Below, piece by piece: positions 7,394 through 16,161 of a stretch of DNA of 64,000 nt (the first letter of the stretch is position 1; the number at the start of each line of letters is the position of its first letter). The stretch spans positions 60,488 through 124,487 of the forward strand of contig JAFRXD010000060.1 of the NCBI GenBank assembly GCA_017441605.1, read 5' to 3'. The DNA comes from Thermoguttaceae bacterium (GTDB taxonomy: Bacteria > Planctomycetota > Planctomycetia > Pirellulales > Thermoguttaceae). The position numbers and the translations under genes are program-made. The notes under the pieces are model-generated. The model ran no database searches and was not told the DNA's origin. It saw nothing but the letters and a program-made list of their open reading frames with translations.

Positions 7394-8167
7394 ATGAAAC
7401 GCGATTTTTACGAAGACGACGATCGGCTCGACGATATGGTCGCCGCGCTCTCTAATTCCGTCGTTTCCGCGCTGAAGACGCCCAGCGTTAAGGCGGATTA
7501 TTCGGTCGCGTCCGAAGTTAGCGTCGACGAGTCGCTCGTTTGTTCGACGGGCCCCGTCGACGGGGACGACGTCGACTCGATGGAATCGATATTGACGAAG
7601 ATCGATTCCGACGCGCGGAACGAGAGCGCTCTTGCGGACGGCGAAAGCGGAACCGAAGTTCGACCTCGACTTACGTTGGAAAAGAATGACGCGAGGTCCA
7701 AAGAACCCTCGCTCGAGATTTGCGAAAACGAGCGCGAGACTTCCTCTTCGTTAACTCTCGACCAAGCTCTCGGTTCGTTGGGAACGACCATAACCGTCGC
7801 GGATTCGAACGACTCGTTTATGGTCGACTTCGATTTGCCGCTCTCCGGGCGACGAAAGGAACGCGCTCCGCGAAAGGGAGTTATGGCGCGAGCGTTAGGA
7901 TTTGTTTTGAGCGCGTTAAAAATAACGTTTGTGAAATTACCTCTCCTCTTTGTCTGGGCGCTAACGCTCGCGTTGGCGTGCGTCGCGATTCTCCTCGCGG
8001 GGGTCTTTGCGACGGCTTGGCTCGCGGAGCGAAGCGGCTTTTTCACGTTTTTGTTTATTGCGGTTTACTTTTACGCTCTTATGCCGATTATGTGGTCATT
8101 GTGTCGGTTTCTTTGGGAAATTGCGGGCGAATCGCTAGGGTTGGGAAATTTTACTCGGCTTGATTAA
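7394..8167 (+). CDS. Hypothetical membrane protein, third gene of the trio
   Basis: 257 residues from the ATG at 7394; an apparent earlier start would read through the leader. Paralogue of the second gene at the N-terminus and around RLTLEKND. The N-terminal ~150 residues are acidic and low in complexity, probably disordered. Two hydrophobic segments follow (about residues 175-205 and 212-235: FVKLPLLFVWALTLAL and FFTFLFIAVYFYALM). Probably anchored in the membrane with a long cytoplasmic or periplasmic tail. Family and function unknown. Confidence 0.65.
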   Translation: MKRDFYEDDDRLDDMVAALSNSVVSALKTPSVKADYSVASEVSVDESLVCSTGPVDGDDVDSMESILTKIDSDARNESALADGESGTEVRPRLTLEKNDARSKEPSLEICENERETSSSLTLDQALGSLGTTITVADSNDSFMVDFDLPLSGRRKERAPRKGVMARALGFVLSALKITFVKLPLLFVWALTLALACVAILLAGVFATAWLAERSGFFTFLFIAVYFYALMPIMWSLCRFLWEIAGESLGLGNFTRLD

Positions 8168-8208
8168 GCGCTTTTACGGGGGCGAGTTTTACTCCGCGAG
8201 CTATGCGA

Positions 8209-8271
8209 GCGCAAACAAACAATCCGCTCCCGTTGGTCGCTAGCGCCCCTTGGTCTTAACTTCCTTTTTTG
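8209..8271 (+). repeat. Intergenic repeat family, copy B
   Basis: Contains CCGCTCCCGTTGGTCGCTAG, then GGTCTTAACTTCCTTTTTTG, the best match to the right half of the family. It lies just after the membrane-protein trio. Confidence 0.65.
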
Positions 8272-8340
8272 ATTCTAGACACGCCGATAACCCTCCGAGA
8301 CTTCGAGGCTTAGCGTTTAGGGCGACTCCGCGAACGAAAG

Positions 8341-8376
8341 AACCGACGCGCCTCCCTTTGGGGAAACGCGTCGGTT
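8341..8376 (-). terminator. Stem-loop after the Gfo/Idh/MocA operon
   Basis: AACCGACGCG and CGCGTCGGTT form a perfect 10-bp stem with a 16-nt loop, 29 bp beyond the stop of the minus-strand oxidoreductase gene. A short pyrimidine-rich stretch follows on that strand. Confidence 0.55.
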
Positions 8377-8404
8377 GGTTCGCAAATTAAGCGCGACTAG
8401 GCGA

Positions 8405-10465
8405 TTAGAGGGAGTACTCCGGGCGCCCGAGATTGACGCGCGCCTCGTCTTGAGCGGCGGCGATCGCGGCTTGGATCTCTTTCTCGTCGGTTCCGGGCTC
8501 TGCGGCGTTGCGAACGAGTCGCTCGGCGTACTCGAGCTCGGGGGTCTCGTCGGAGTCGTAATCGAACCAAGAGTCTTTGAATTCGATCGTCTCGTTGAGC
8601 GCGGCGGAGATATTGGTCACGAGCGCGATAATCGCGTCCCAAATGGCGACCTCGCCTCGGCATCGAGTTAGCAGGGCGGGCTTGGCTCCGGCGGAATCGC
8701 CGAACGATTGGGCGCCGAACGTTTGGCACAGTTGCGGCATGATCTCTTCGTCGACCGCGTCGGGATCGCAGTTCGGGTTCTTGCGAACGCAGTACGCCCA
8801 GTGCTCCAATTCCTCGCAGTATCCGCGGCTAACGTCGGTCGCGTAGACGCCTTGGTACCCGATCGCGGCGGAGAGTTGGTCCCCGTCCTCGCTGATCGGA
8901 ACGTCCAATTTGCCGACGCTTCCGGCGACCTTGATCTTGTCGTTAATCGCCGAGGTGCGATAGAGATACGCCTCTTTTTCCGAGTCGATCTGGAGGGTTC
9001 CCTTCGTGCCGAAGACGACCTCGCCGTAGCCGCCGAATCCGTTGCCGTTAATCGTGGCGTAGGCGACCGTGATCTTGCGCTGAGAGCCGAGAATATCGCT
9101 CGGGTCGTACCCTTGGCCCGGGTACTCGTAGATCGCGGCGACGTGGTCGTCGACGTCGCGGTCGAGGGAGTTGAAGAGCGAGCGCGATCCGGACGCGGAG
9201 ACCGAGAGCGGGCGCTGCTTCTTGCCGCCGTGCATCGCCGCGACGAAGATGTTCGCCGCGTCGAGTTGGTGGCTGCCGAGCTCCGCCATCAGACCGCCAC
9301 CGGTGCGATCCCAAAGTCGCCAGCGGATAAGCTCTTCGATCGCGGGGCGCTGGTAGGTCTGGTCGCCCTCTTTGCGAACGGTCGCGGTATAGCCGTAGTC
9401 TTCGGCGCGACCGTATTGGACGCCTTGGTACTCGCCGCCGTTGATCAGGATATAGTCGGCGCACTGGGCCTTTTTCTGATCGACTTTCTGCTGCAGCGCG
9501 TCGATCGCCTTTTGGTTCGTTACCTTTTCGCGCTGAAGTCGTTTGGCGTCGTCGATTTGGGCGCGCGTCTTTTGATCGTCGGGGGTCTTCTCGATTTCTT
9601 GGATTTTGCCCTCGGCGACGACGACCTCGGCCTTGAGCCGATTGAGCTCGGCGGTCCAGTCGTCGAGCTCGCGCATCAGCTCGCCCTTCTTGACGTCCTC
9701 GGCTTTAGAGCCTTCCGGCAGAGGCATTTGCCAGCTGTCGTTGCCCGGCAGGTTGCCGCGGTGCCATTGCGCGCGAACGTAGTGGACGTCGCCGATCACG
9801 GTCGAGTTGATGAGATTCGTGGCGTGATCGTAGAGGATGTTGTAGTGGCGTTGGTGCCCGATCGCCAAGTGCTTTTTGCACTCGTGGGAGACGCGGATCA
9901 TTTCCTTGCACTTCGCGACCGAGTGCCCCATTAGCTTTTCGGTCAGGACGTGGCAGCCGGCGCGCATCGCGAGGATCGCGGCGGGAGCGTGCAGGAAGAG
10001 CGGAAGCCCGATAATGACGCCCTCGATTCCGAGTTTGTCGGCGTCTTTGAGAAGGTCGCGATAGTCGTTGTAGACTTTAACGTGTTGTCGCGCTTCTTCT
10101 TCGGTCTTCCAACCGTATTTTTTCATCAGTCCGGGGCGAACCGCGGCGGCGGTGGAGCTGTAGCAGTCGCCGTGGAACGCGCGGTATTGGTTGTAGGGAC
10201 GGCAGTCGGCGATCGCGACCACTTGGATATATTTCGGATTGATTCCGCCGATGAGGACGCTGCCCTCGTCGCCGGTTCCCAAGACCGCGACGCGAACCGG
10301 CTTGTCGACGGTTCCGTATTTGAAGTAGTAGGATCCGAGCCCTTTTCCGGAGGCGAGATCCGCGCGAGCCGAGCTTTTCAGGAACTCGCGTCGCGTCAAT
10401 TTACTTCCGATCGCCGCGAGGAAGTTTTCCTTACCGATCGCTTTCTGTTCGCTTGTGAGATTCAT
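8405..10465 (-). CDS. Gfo/Idh/MocA family oxidoreductase with coiled-coil insertion
   Basis: 686 residues. TRREFLKSS at residues ~24-32 is a Tat-like motif, but the stretch after it (SSARADLASGKGLGSYYF) lacks a normal hydrophobic core, so export is doubtful. The Rossmann domain begins at VRVAVLGTGDEGS; HVLTEKLMGHS holds the EK motif of the family, and LAIGHQRHYNILY follows. Residues ~255-345 hold an insertion rich in K, E, Q and L, predicted coiled coil, absent from typical ~400-residue members. Members oxidise or reduce sugars or cyclitols with NAD(P). It lies 91 bp after a paralogue and a DoxX gene on the same strand, a common planctomycete arrangement. Substrate unknown. Confidence 0.88.
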   Translation of the reverse strand: MNLTSEQKAIGKENFLAAIGSKLTRREFLKSSARADLASGKGLGSYYFKYGTVDKPVRVAVLGTGDEGSVLIGGINPKYIQVVAIADCRPYNQYRAFHGDCYSSTAAAVRPGLMKKYGWKTEEEARQHVKVYNDYRDLLKDADKLGIEGVIIGLPLFLHAPAAILAMRAGCHVLTEKLMGHSVAKCKEMIRVSHECKKHLAIGHQRHYNILYDHATNLINSTVIGDVHYVRAQWHRGNLPGNDSWQMPLPEGSKAEDVKKGELMRELDDWTAELNRLKAEVVVAEGKIQEIEKTPDDQKTRAQIDDAKRLQREKVTNQKAIDALQQKVDQKKAQCADYILINGGEYQGVQYGRAEDYGYTATVRKEGDQTYQRPAIEELIRWRLWDRTGGGLMAELGSHQLDAANIFVAAMHGGKKQRPLSVSASGSRSLFNSLDRDVDDHVAAIYEYPGQGYDPSDILGSQRKITVAYATINGNGFGGYGEVVFGTKGTLQIDSEKEAYLYRTSAINDKIKVAGSVGKLDVPISEDGDQLSAAIGYQGVYATDVSRGYCEELEHWAYCVRKNPNCDPDAVDEEIMPQLCQTFGAQSFGDSAGAKPALLTRCRGEVAIWDAIIALVTNISAALNETIEFKDSWFDYDSDETPELEYAERLVRNAAEPGTDEKEIQAAIAAAQDEARVNLGRPEYSL

Positions 10466-10556
10466 CGTTGTAACCCGTTATCTGAGCCGTTTCCAAACGC
10501 GAAAGCGCTCGGAAACGGGATGTGTCCAAAAGTGAAGTAAACCGGAAAACGTCGGA

Positions 10557-12359
10557 TCAGAGCTTGTACTTGTCTTGATCGATGTTCGGAACGCCTTTTT
10601 CGACGCCGAGATCGTCCTCTGGGGTCTTGTCGTCGAACGGATCGAACCATTTCTCGTCGAATTGAACGCTCTCGCCCTTGTCGGCGGCGATGTTCGCGAC
10701 CAGCGCGATGACCGCGTCGCCGAGCGCGATGCGCGGGTTGCAGCGAGGTTGAATATCGGGATCGGCGCATTTCGGATTGTTTTGCGCGCACCAGATCCAG
10801 TGCTCGACCTCTTCTTTATATCCGCGGCTAACGGCGGGTCCGGCGGGACCGGCGGCGACCGCTTTTTGCGCGGGGGCGCTCGCTTGCGTGTCGAGCGCGG
10901 AGGCGCCGGCGGCTTTCTTCTCGACTTTGCTCGTCGACGGTCCGCGAAGGAGTTGCGAGTCTTGCTCGCGCTCGAGGATAATCGTGCCCTTCGTTCCGTA
11001 AACGATTTCGCCGTAACCGCCGAACCCGTTTCCATTGATCGTCGAGTATTGAACGGTGATCGTTCGGCGACGCCCGGCGGGAGTTTCGGGATCGTAGTTC
11101 GGAGCCGGGAACTCGACGAGGGTCGTAATGTGGTCTTGAACCTCGCGGTCGAGCGCGAACAGGTTGCGGTTCGCGGAGACGTGAACGCGAAGCGGGTGAA
11201 CCTTGCCGTTGTCGGGCAGTTGCGAGGGATCTTCGCCGCGAAGGGCGCAAGCGCGACGATTCGACGCGGCGAGGAAGATCGACGCGGCGTCGAGCTGGTG
11301 GCTTCCGAGCTCGACCATCAAACCGCCGCCCGTGCGCTTCCACAAGCGCCAGCGAATAAGCTCTTCGGTACTCGGACGACGATATTCGTTTTTGCCGCCC
11401 TCGTTGACGATCATGTCCTCGTAGCCGTACTCGGCGGGGGACTTGAGGGTAACGCCGTTGTAGCTTTCTCCGGCGGTCAGCATCAAGGCGTCGGCGAGCT
11501 GCGCTTTCTTCTGCTCGACCTTGCGGCGCCAAGTCTCGATTTCGAGCCCTCGCGCGTTGTTGAGCTCCTCGGTCCATTCGGCGAGTTCCTGCGCGAGCTT
11601 GGAGGCTTGCGGGTCGTCGGCCTTGAACTCTTCCGGCATCGGCATTTGCCAGCTATCGGCGCCCGGGGAGTTGCCGCGGTGCCATTGCGCGCGGATATAG
11701 TGGACGTCGCCGAGGATACCGCGCTCGATTTGGTCGGTCGCCTCTTGGTAGAGGATATTGTAGTGTCGCTGGTGCCCGATCGCGAGGTGCTTCTTGAAGA
11801 ATTTCGCGGCGCGTGCCATCTCTTTGCACTCGATGATCGAGTGGCCCATGAGCTTCTCGCACAACACGTGCAAGCCCTTGCTCATCGCCTGAATACAAGC
11901 GGGGGCGTGAAGGTGCAGCGGCAGACCGACGATGACCGCCTCGATTCCGAGCTTGTCGGCGTCTTTGAGCAGGTCGCGATAATCGGAGTAGACTTTAACG
12001 TGTTTGCGCGCTTCGTCTTCGGTCTCCCAGCCGTAGAGCTTCATGAGGCCGGGGCGAGCCGCCAGGGCGACGTCCCCGTAGTGGTCGCCGTGGAACGCGC
12101 GATATTGGTTGTAGGGGCGAATGTCGGCGATCGCGACGATCTCGACAAACTCCGGATTGCACGCGCCGAGCAGCACGCTTCCCTCGTCGCCGACGCCCAT
12201 GACCGCGATTCGAGCGCGGCGAGGATGCGTGGACGAGTAACCGGCGCAAAAGGCGCCGACGCCGACGGCGGGCACGACGGCGGAAAGAGCGCCCGCTTTG
12301 AGGAAGTTGCGTCGGGAGCATTCGCAAGCGGGGACGTTCCCCTCGTTCTTCGAAGTCAT
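10557..12359 (-). CDS. Gfo/Idh/MocA family oxidoreductase, Tat-exported
   Basis: 600 residues; AGGA precedes the ATG at a good distance. The N-terminus carries a convincing Tat signal: SRRNFLKAG followed by a hydrophobic stretch (ALSAVVPAVGVGAFCAG). The NAD(P)-binding motif is IAVMGVGDEGS, and LCEKLMGHS and GHQRHYNILY match the paralogue downstream. A shorter charged insertion sits at residues ~250-300 and an Ala/Pro-rich linker at ~495-520. Probably a periplasmic NAD(P)-dependent sugar-type oxidoreductase. The two paralogues keep the same AFHGD, GGGLM and GSHQLDAA motifs, so they may act on related substrates or as partners. Confidence 0.9.
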   Translation of the reverse strand: MTSKNEGNVPACECSRRNFLKAGALSAVVPAVGVGAFCAGYSSTHPRRARIAVMGVGDEGSVLLGACNPEFVEIVAIADIRPYNQYRAFHGDHYGDVALAARPGLMKLYGWETEDEARKHVKVYSDYRDLLKDADKLGIEAVIVGLPLHLHAPACIQAMSKGLHVLCEKLMGHSIIECKEMARAAKFFKKHLAIGHQRHYNILYQEATDQIERGILGDVHYIRAQWHRGNSPGADSWQMPMPEEFKADDPQASKLAQELAEWTEELNNARGLEIETWRRKVEQKKAQLADALMLTAGESYNGVTLKSPAEYGYEDMIVNEGGKNEYRRPSTEELIRWRLWKRTGGGLMVELGSHQLDAASIFLAASNRRACALRGEDPSQLPDNGKVHPLRVHVSANRNLFALDREVQDHITTLVEFPAPNYDPETPAGRRRTITVQYSTINGNGFGGYGEIVYGTKGTIILEREQDSQLLRGPSTSKVEKKAAGASALDTQASAPAQKAVAAGPAGPAVSRGYKEEVEHWIWCAQNNPKCADPDIQPRCNPRIALGDAVIALVANIAADKGESVQFDEKWFDPFDDKTPEDDLGVEKGVPNIDQDKYKL

Positions 12360-12481
12360 ATTGCCATCCTATGTCTTTAAGTCCGGACGGGACGTTTGAC
12401 GCCATCGGCGCCCGGGAATTTATTTCGTGTCTTTTCGTTCCGACGATCGCTCGCGACCGCTCGGAAACAACGGCGGAAGAA

Positions 12482-13636
12482 TCAGCAGCAGCAAGCGCAA
12501 GGCTCGACGTCGCTCATGCAGTCGGGAACCAGCGGGTCTCGCCGAATACCGTACCACTTGTAAATATATTTTCCGCAGAAGTTCCAGAGGAACCAATCGA
12601 GACCCGCCCATCGCCCCGAGGGAAGAATCGCCAAGAGGAGCAGGAGGAGCATTTCGATCGCGTCTTTGTTGAAGACCATCGCGTGCCCGATCATATCGGA
12701 CGTATAAGGATAGACGGTCGGCCACGGGAATTGCGAAAGGACGACGTTGAACAGGAAGCACGCGCCTCCGAGCGCCGCCAAGCGCGAGCAGAAACCGAGG
12801 ATTAAGCACAGACCAATCGCCGTGAGACCGAGCGTGACCGTAAGGTCCAAAAGACCCGCGTCGGAAGGATCTGCCCACTCTTTGATTCCCGGAAAGCTCG
12901 CCAAAAAGCGCATGAGACCGTTGCGATTCGTTCCGTACGCCATCTTGGAGATGCGACCCATTTTCTGTTGCTCGGGAGACAGGATTTCCCAGAGGTCGAG
13001 CTGCATGTTCTCGCCCATCGCCTCCGGCTCTTTCGCGAACTTTTGGCCCTCGCCGCGATATTTCATTTGCGCGTCCCAGTCGCGAATTCGCTGGTACTCC
13101 GCGCCGTTTTTCGTCGTCTTCAGGGACTGTTCGAAGCGCGCCTTGCTCGCGATGTAGCCGCGGATTTCGTCGCGGTTTTCAAGCGCGTACTCGCGAAGGG
13201 ACGTCACGTATTGATTGAAGATCGCCTTCGCCTCTTTCAAGGTCGCTTCGCGTTCCGGATCCAGTTCGGGGGCGTCGAGACCGTAGCGGGTCTTGTAGGA
13301 CTCGAAGTAGTTGAACCACTCTTTTTCAAAGACCGGAAGGGTCCAGCCCAAGCGGCGCGTCGTCCCGTCGACCACGCTGCCCTTGTCGAGTTTCAGACGA
13401 TAGACTTCGGCCATCTGGAGACGCTCTTCGCCCTTCAAATCGGGAAGAAACATATAGTAGAACTCTTTCGCCGGACCCTTCGATTGCCCCAAGAATCCCT
13501 CGGGCGTGAAGTTGTTCGAAGGAACCATCTTCCAAATACCTTCGTACAGGAAGTGACAGCCGACGGCAAGCCGCAAAAGAACGACGGCGGCGACGACAAT
13601 CGTCGCGTAGCAACCGCAAGTTTTTGTTTTGCCCAA
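12482..13636 (-). CDS. DoxX-like membrane protein
   Basis: 384 residues. The TTG start at 13636 has GAGGAGG 6 nt upstream. The first membrane helix (IVVAAVVLLRLAVGCHFLYEG) matches the DoxX family, followed by a large soluble loop of ~200 residues (about residues 45-240) and several C-terminal helices (LTVTLGLTAIGLCLILGF onward). DoxX-family proteins are linked to quinone or redox functions. In planctomycetes such genes often sit beside Gfo/Idh/MocA genes, as here. A cysteine-rich tail (CMSDVEPCACCC) is unusual. The large loop distinguishes it from ~150-residue DoxX proteins. Confidence 0.75.
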   Translation of the reverse strand: MGKTKTCGCYATIVVAAVVLLRLAVGCHFLYEGIWKMVPSNNFTPEGFLGQSKGPAKEFYYMFLPDLKGEERLQMAEVYRLKLDKGSVVDGTTRRLGWTLPVFEKEWFNYFESYKTRYGLDAPELDPEREATLKEAKAIFNQYVTSLREYALENRDEIRGYIASKARFEQSLKTTKNGAEYQRIRDWDAQMKYRGEGQKFAKEPEAMGENMQLDLWEILSPEQQKMGRISKMAYGTNRNGLMRFLASFPGIKEWADPSDAGLLDLTVTLGLTAIGLCLILGFCSRLAALGGACFLFNVVLSQFPWPTVYPYTSDMIGHAMVFNKDAIEMLLLLLLAILPSGRWAGLDWFLWNFCGKYIYKWYGIRRDPLVPDCMSDVEPCACCC

Positions 13637-14038
13637 GAGACGCCTCCTCTCGACCGCCGGGCGGCGCGCTCCGGGCGCCGTTTTTCGGTCTGGTTAATAT
13701 GTGGTCTTCGCTTGTTCGCTCGGAAAAATCCGACTCGAACGCGCCGGGGACTCGCCGGCTTGTCGCGCTCGCGCGCGACTCTTATTGCGCGATCGGCAAA
13801 TTTTCTACCGCTCGCTCGGTTGAACAATCTTACCTATTTTAGCGCTTTCAAGCGAAAAAATAAACCGGCAAAATGGAATTTTATCCTAAATTCCCATTTT
13901 GTCAAAACGCCTTAATACAAAAAGATTATTTTTTTGCTACAATCCGCAATTTTGTTCCTTTCTTGTGGAGCGGCGACAGAGAGTAGCAATGGCGCGACGT
14001 AATTTGAAATATCCGGAAAATACCGGGAATCGGCGCGT
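13637..14038. other. Intergenic region upstream of the DoxX-like gene
   Basis: Holds the minus-strand leader of the DoxX-like gene, with TAAAATAGGTAA near 13833-13846 as a possible -10. On the plus strand, GCTACAAT near 13934 precedes a 29-codon ORF (13989-14078) that overlaps the terminator; too little supports calling it. Otherwise A+T-rich with nothing recognised. Confidence 0.4.
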
Positions 14039-14076
14039 AAAAAAGGCGCTCGACCTCGCGAGAGATCGGCGCCTTT
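14039..14076 (-). terminator. Intrinsic terminator of the etfBA operon
   Basis: On the minus strand AAAGGCGC and GCGCCTTTTTT form a stem around a G+C-rich inner hairpin, ending in a run of six T about 30 bp after the etfA stop. Confidence 0.75.
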
Positions 14077-14105
14077 GAGCGAAAAAACGAGCTACGCGTC
14101 GAGCG

Positions 14106-15143
14106 TCAGTCCAGAACGACGCGCTCCTTCACCGCCTTGATCAAGAGCGGGACGACGACGTTCAGGTCGCCGACGATCGAGTAATGGGCGATCGAGAAGA
14201 TCGGGGCGTCGGGGTCGTTGTTAATCGCAATAATTTTCGCGGAGTCTTGCATGCCGACGCGGTGCTGAACCGCGCCGCTGATTCCGACGGCGACGTAGAG
14301 CGCGGGGCGAACGGTCGTGCCGGTCTGGCCGACTTGGTAGTCTCGATCGATCCATCCGCAGTCGACGGCCGCGCGGCTCGCGCCGACCGCTCCTCCGAGC
14401 GCTTCGGCCAGGTCGAAGACGAGTTGGAAGTTTTCTTTGCTCCCGACGCCGGCGCCTCCGGCGACCACGATGCGCGCGCCCTTCAGGTCGACTTTTTTCG
14501 ACTCGACGAATCGCTCGATCGTCTCCACGACCAGCAGCTCCGCCGGAATTTCGACATTTTCCTCGATCAGTTCCCCGGTTCGCCCCTCCTCGGGGTCCTT
14601 CTTCGGGAAGACGCCCTCGCGCGCGGTCGCCATTTGCGGCCACTGCTCCGGGTTGATAATCGTCGCGACGATGTTTCCCCCGAACGCCGGGCGAATCTGG
14701 TGAAGCAGGTTCGCGTAGGTTTCGTTCGTCTTCGGATCGACGACGTCGCCGATTTGCAGGTCGGTGCAGTCGGCGGTCATACCGGACCGGGTCGCCGACG
14801 CGATTCGCGGGGCCAAGTCGCGCCCGACCGGAGTCGCGCCGTAAAGAACGATTTGAGGCGCGTATTTTTCGATCAGCGTCTCGAAAACGCGCGCGTAGGG
14901 GCAGCTGGCGAAGCGCGCCAAATTCGGGTCGTCGATTAAATAGACCTTGTCGACCCCGTAAGCGAAAAGGGTCTTCGCCAAATCGGCGACTTTGTGCCCG
15001 GGCAGAATCGCTCCGACTTTAACGCCGAGCGCGCTCGCCAATTCGCGCGCCTTGCCGCACAGCTCCAGCGCGACGTCTTTCAGTTGCCCGTCCTCTTGCT
15101 CCGCGAAAATCCAAACCTCGCCTTGCGGATTCTTTTTGCTCAT
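14106..15143 (-). CDS. etfA: Electron transfer flavoprotein, alpha subunit
   Basis: 345 residues. EtfA binds FAD and, with EtfB, passes electrons between acyl-CoA or other flavoprotein dehydrogenases and a quinone reductase or ferredoxin. The N-terminal domain starts EVWIFAEQEDGQL. The C-terminal FAD domain has ARIVVAGGAGVGSKENF, the segment DYQVGQTGTTVRPALYVAVG, and SGAVQHRVGM and AINNDPDAPIF, all typical of EtfA. GAGGA precedes the ATG. It follows etfB with 52 bp between. No dehydrogenase or ferredoxin partner is adjacent, so it cannot be said whether this pair is bifurcating. Confidence 0.95.
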   Translation of the reverse strand: MSKKNPQGEVWIFAEQEDGQLKDVALELCGKARELASALGVKVGAILPGHKVADLAKTLFAYGVDKVYLIDDPNLARFASCPYARVFETLIEKYAPQIVLYGATPVGRDLAPRIASATRSGMTADCTDLQIGDVVDPKTNETYANLLHQIRPAFGGNIVATIINPEQWPQMATAREGVFPKKDPEEGRTGELIEENVEIPAELLVVETIERFVESKKVDLKGARIVVAGGAGVGSKENFQLVFDLAEALGGAVGASRAAVDCGWIDRDYQVGQTGTTVRPALYVAVGISGAVQHRVGMQDSAKIIAINNDPDAPIFSIAHYSIVGDLNVVVPLLIKAVKERVVLD

Positions 15144-15195
15144 ATTCGGTTCCTCTACAATAGTGGTTCGACCGCGTTGCGGCGGCGTGGAAAAA

Positions 15196-16047
15196 TCAAC
15201 CCAAGGCGCGATCTTTTACGAGTTCGGAGACGAGACCGCGAATTCCCTCTTCCGTCGGTTCCACTTGAACGGAACCCTCTTTTTTCAGGACGATCGAGCG
15301 AATTTTGTGCACCTTTGTGGGCGATCCGGCGAATCCGCAGCGGTTCAAGTCGGCGTTAATATCGTCCATCGACCACTGTTCCAGTCGGTCTTCCGGCGCG
15401 AGCGCGGCGGGATCGGCGACTTCGAGCGGAACCCGCTTATGCTTGTTTCGCATCATCTTGATCGCCGCTTGCGGACGAGGCTCGTTCGCCTCTTCCACGA
15501 CCGTCGCGAGCAACGGGAGCTTCGCGCGAACGATTTCCCACCCGTTTCCGAGGGAGCGACGAAGCGTCGCGAAGCCGTCTTTCACGTCGATGATTTCGGT
15601 CAAATAGCAGATCTGAGGAATCCCGAGTTTTTCCGCCGTTTGAGGCCCGGTTTGCGCCGTGTCCCCGTCGATCGCCTGGCGACCGCAGAAGACGAAATCG
15701 AACTCGCCGATCGTTTTGACCGCTTGCGAGAGGATATAGCTGGTCGCGAGCGTGTCGCTCCCGCCCGCGCGTCGATCGGAGACGAGAATCGCGCGATCGG
15801 CGCCGCGATAGAGGCAGTCGCGGAGAACGTCCGCCGCTTTGGGCGGCCCCATCGAGACGACCGTAACGGTTCCGCCGAAGCGATCCTTGATTTCGAGGGC
15901 GGCCTCGAGCGCGCTCAGGTCTTCGGGGTTAAAGATGGTCGGAAGCGCGGCGCGATTGACGGTTCCGTCTTCCTTCATGGCGTTTCCGGACACGTTCGAG
16001 GTGTCGGGCACTTGTTTGACCAACACGATGGAGCGATAAGAGGACAC
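15196..16047 (-). CDS. etfB: Electron transfer flavoprotein, beta subunit
   Basis: 283 residues. The GTG at 16047 is chosen because AAAGGAG lies 5 nt upstream and the protein then begins SSYRSIVLVKQVPDTSNV, the normal EtfB start. An ATG at 16152 would add 35 residues with no family match. Motifs include IFNPEDLSALEAAL, VVSMGPPKA, CGRQAIDGDTAQTGPQ (the nucleotide-binding signature) and LPLLATV. Forms a heterodimer with EtfA and binds AMP or a second FAD. First gene of the etfBA operon. Confidence 0.95.
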   Translation of the reverse strand: MSSYRSIVLVKQVPDTSNVSGNAMKEDGTVNRAALPTIFNPEDLSALEAALEIKDRFGGTVTVVSMGPPKAADVLRDCLYRGADRAILVSDRRAGGSDTLATSYILSQAVKTIGEFDFVFCGRQAIDGDTAQTGPQTAEKLGIPQICYLTEIIDVKDGFATLRRSLGNGWEIVRAKLPLLATVVEEANEPRPQAAIKMMRNKHKRVPLEVADPAALAPEDRLEQWSMDDINADLNRCGFAGSPTKVHKIRSIVLKKEGSVQVEPTEEGIRGLVSELVKDRALG

Positions 16048-16161
16048 GTGGACTCCTTTGGCGTAAATACTTCGCGAACCTATAGGTTTCGGGCTCGCTA
16101 TTTCGGACGCGGAGCCATCGAGTTTTTCGAAAGCTCCGACGTTTGTCGTCAAATACCGTTG

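Noticed and set aside
13989..14078. 29-codon plus-strand ORF near a TACAAT
   Set aside because: Overlaps the etfBA terminator stem, weak ribosome-binding site, no similarity noticed.
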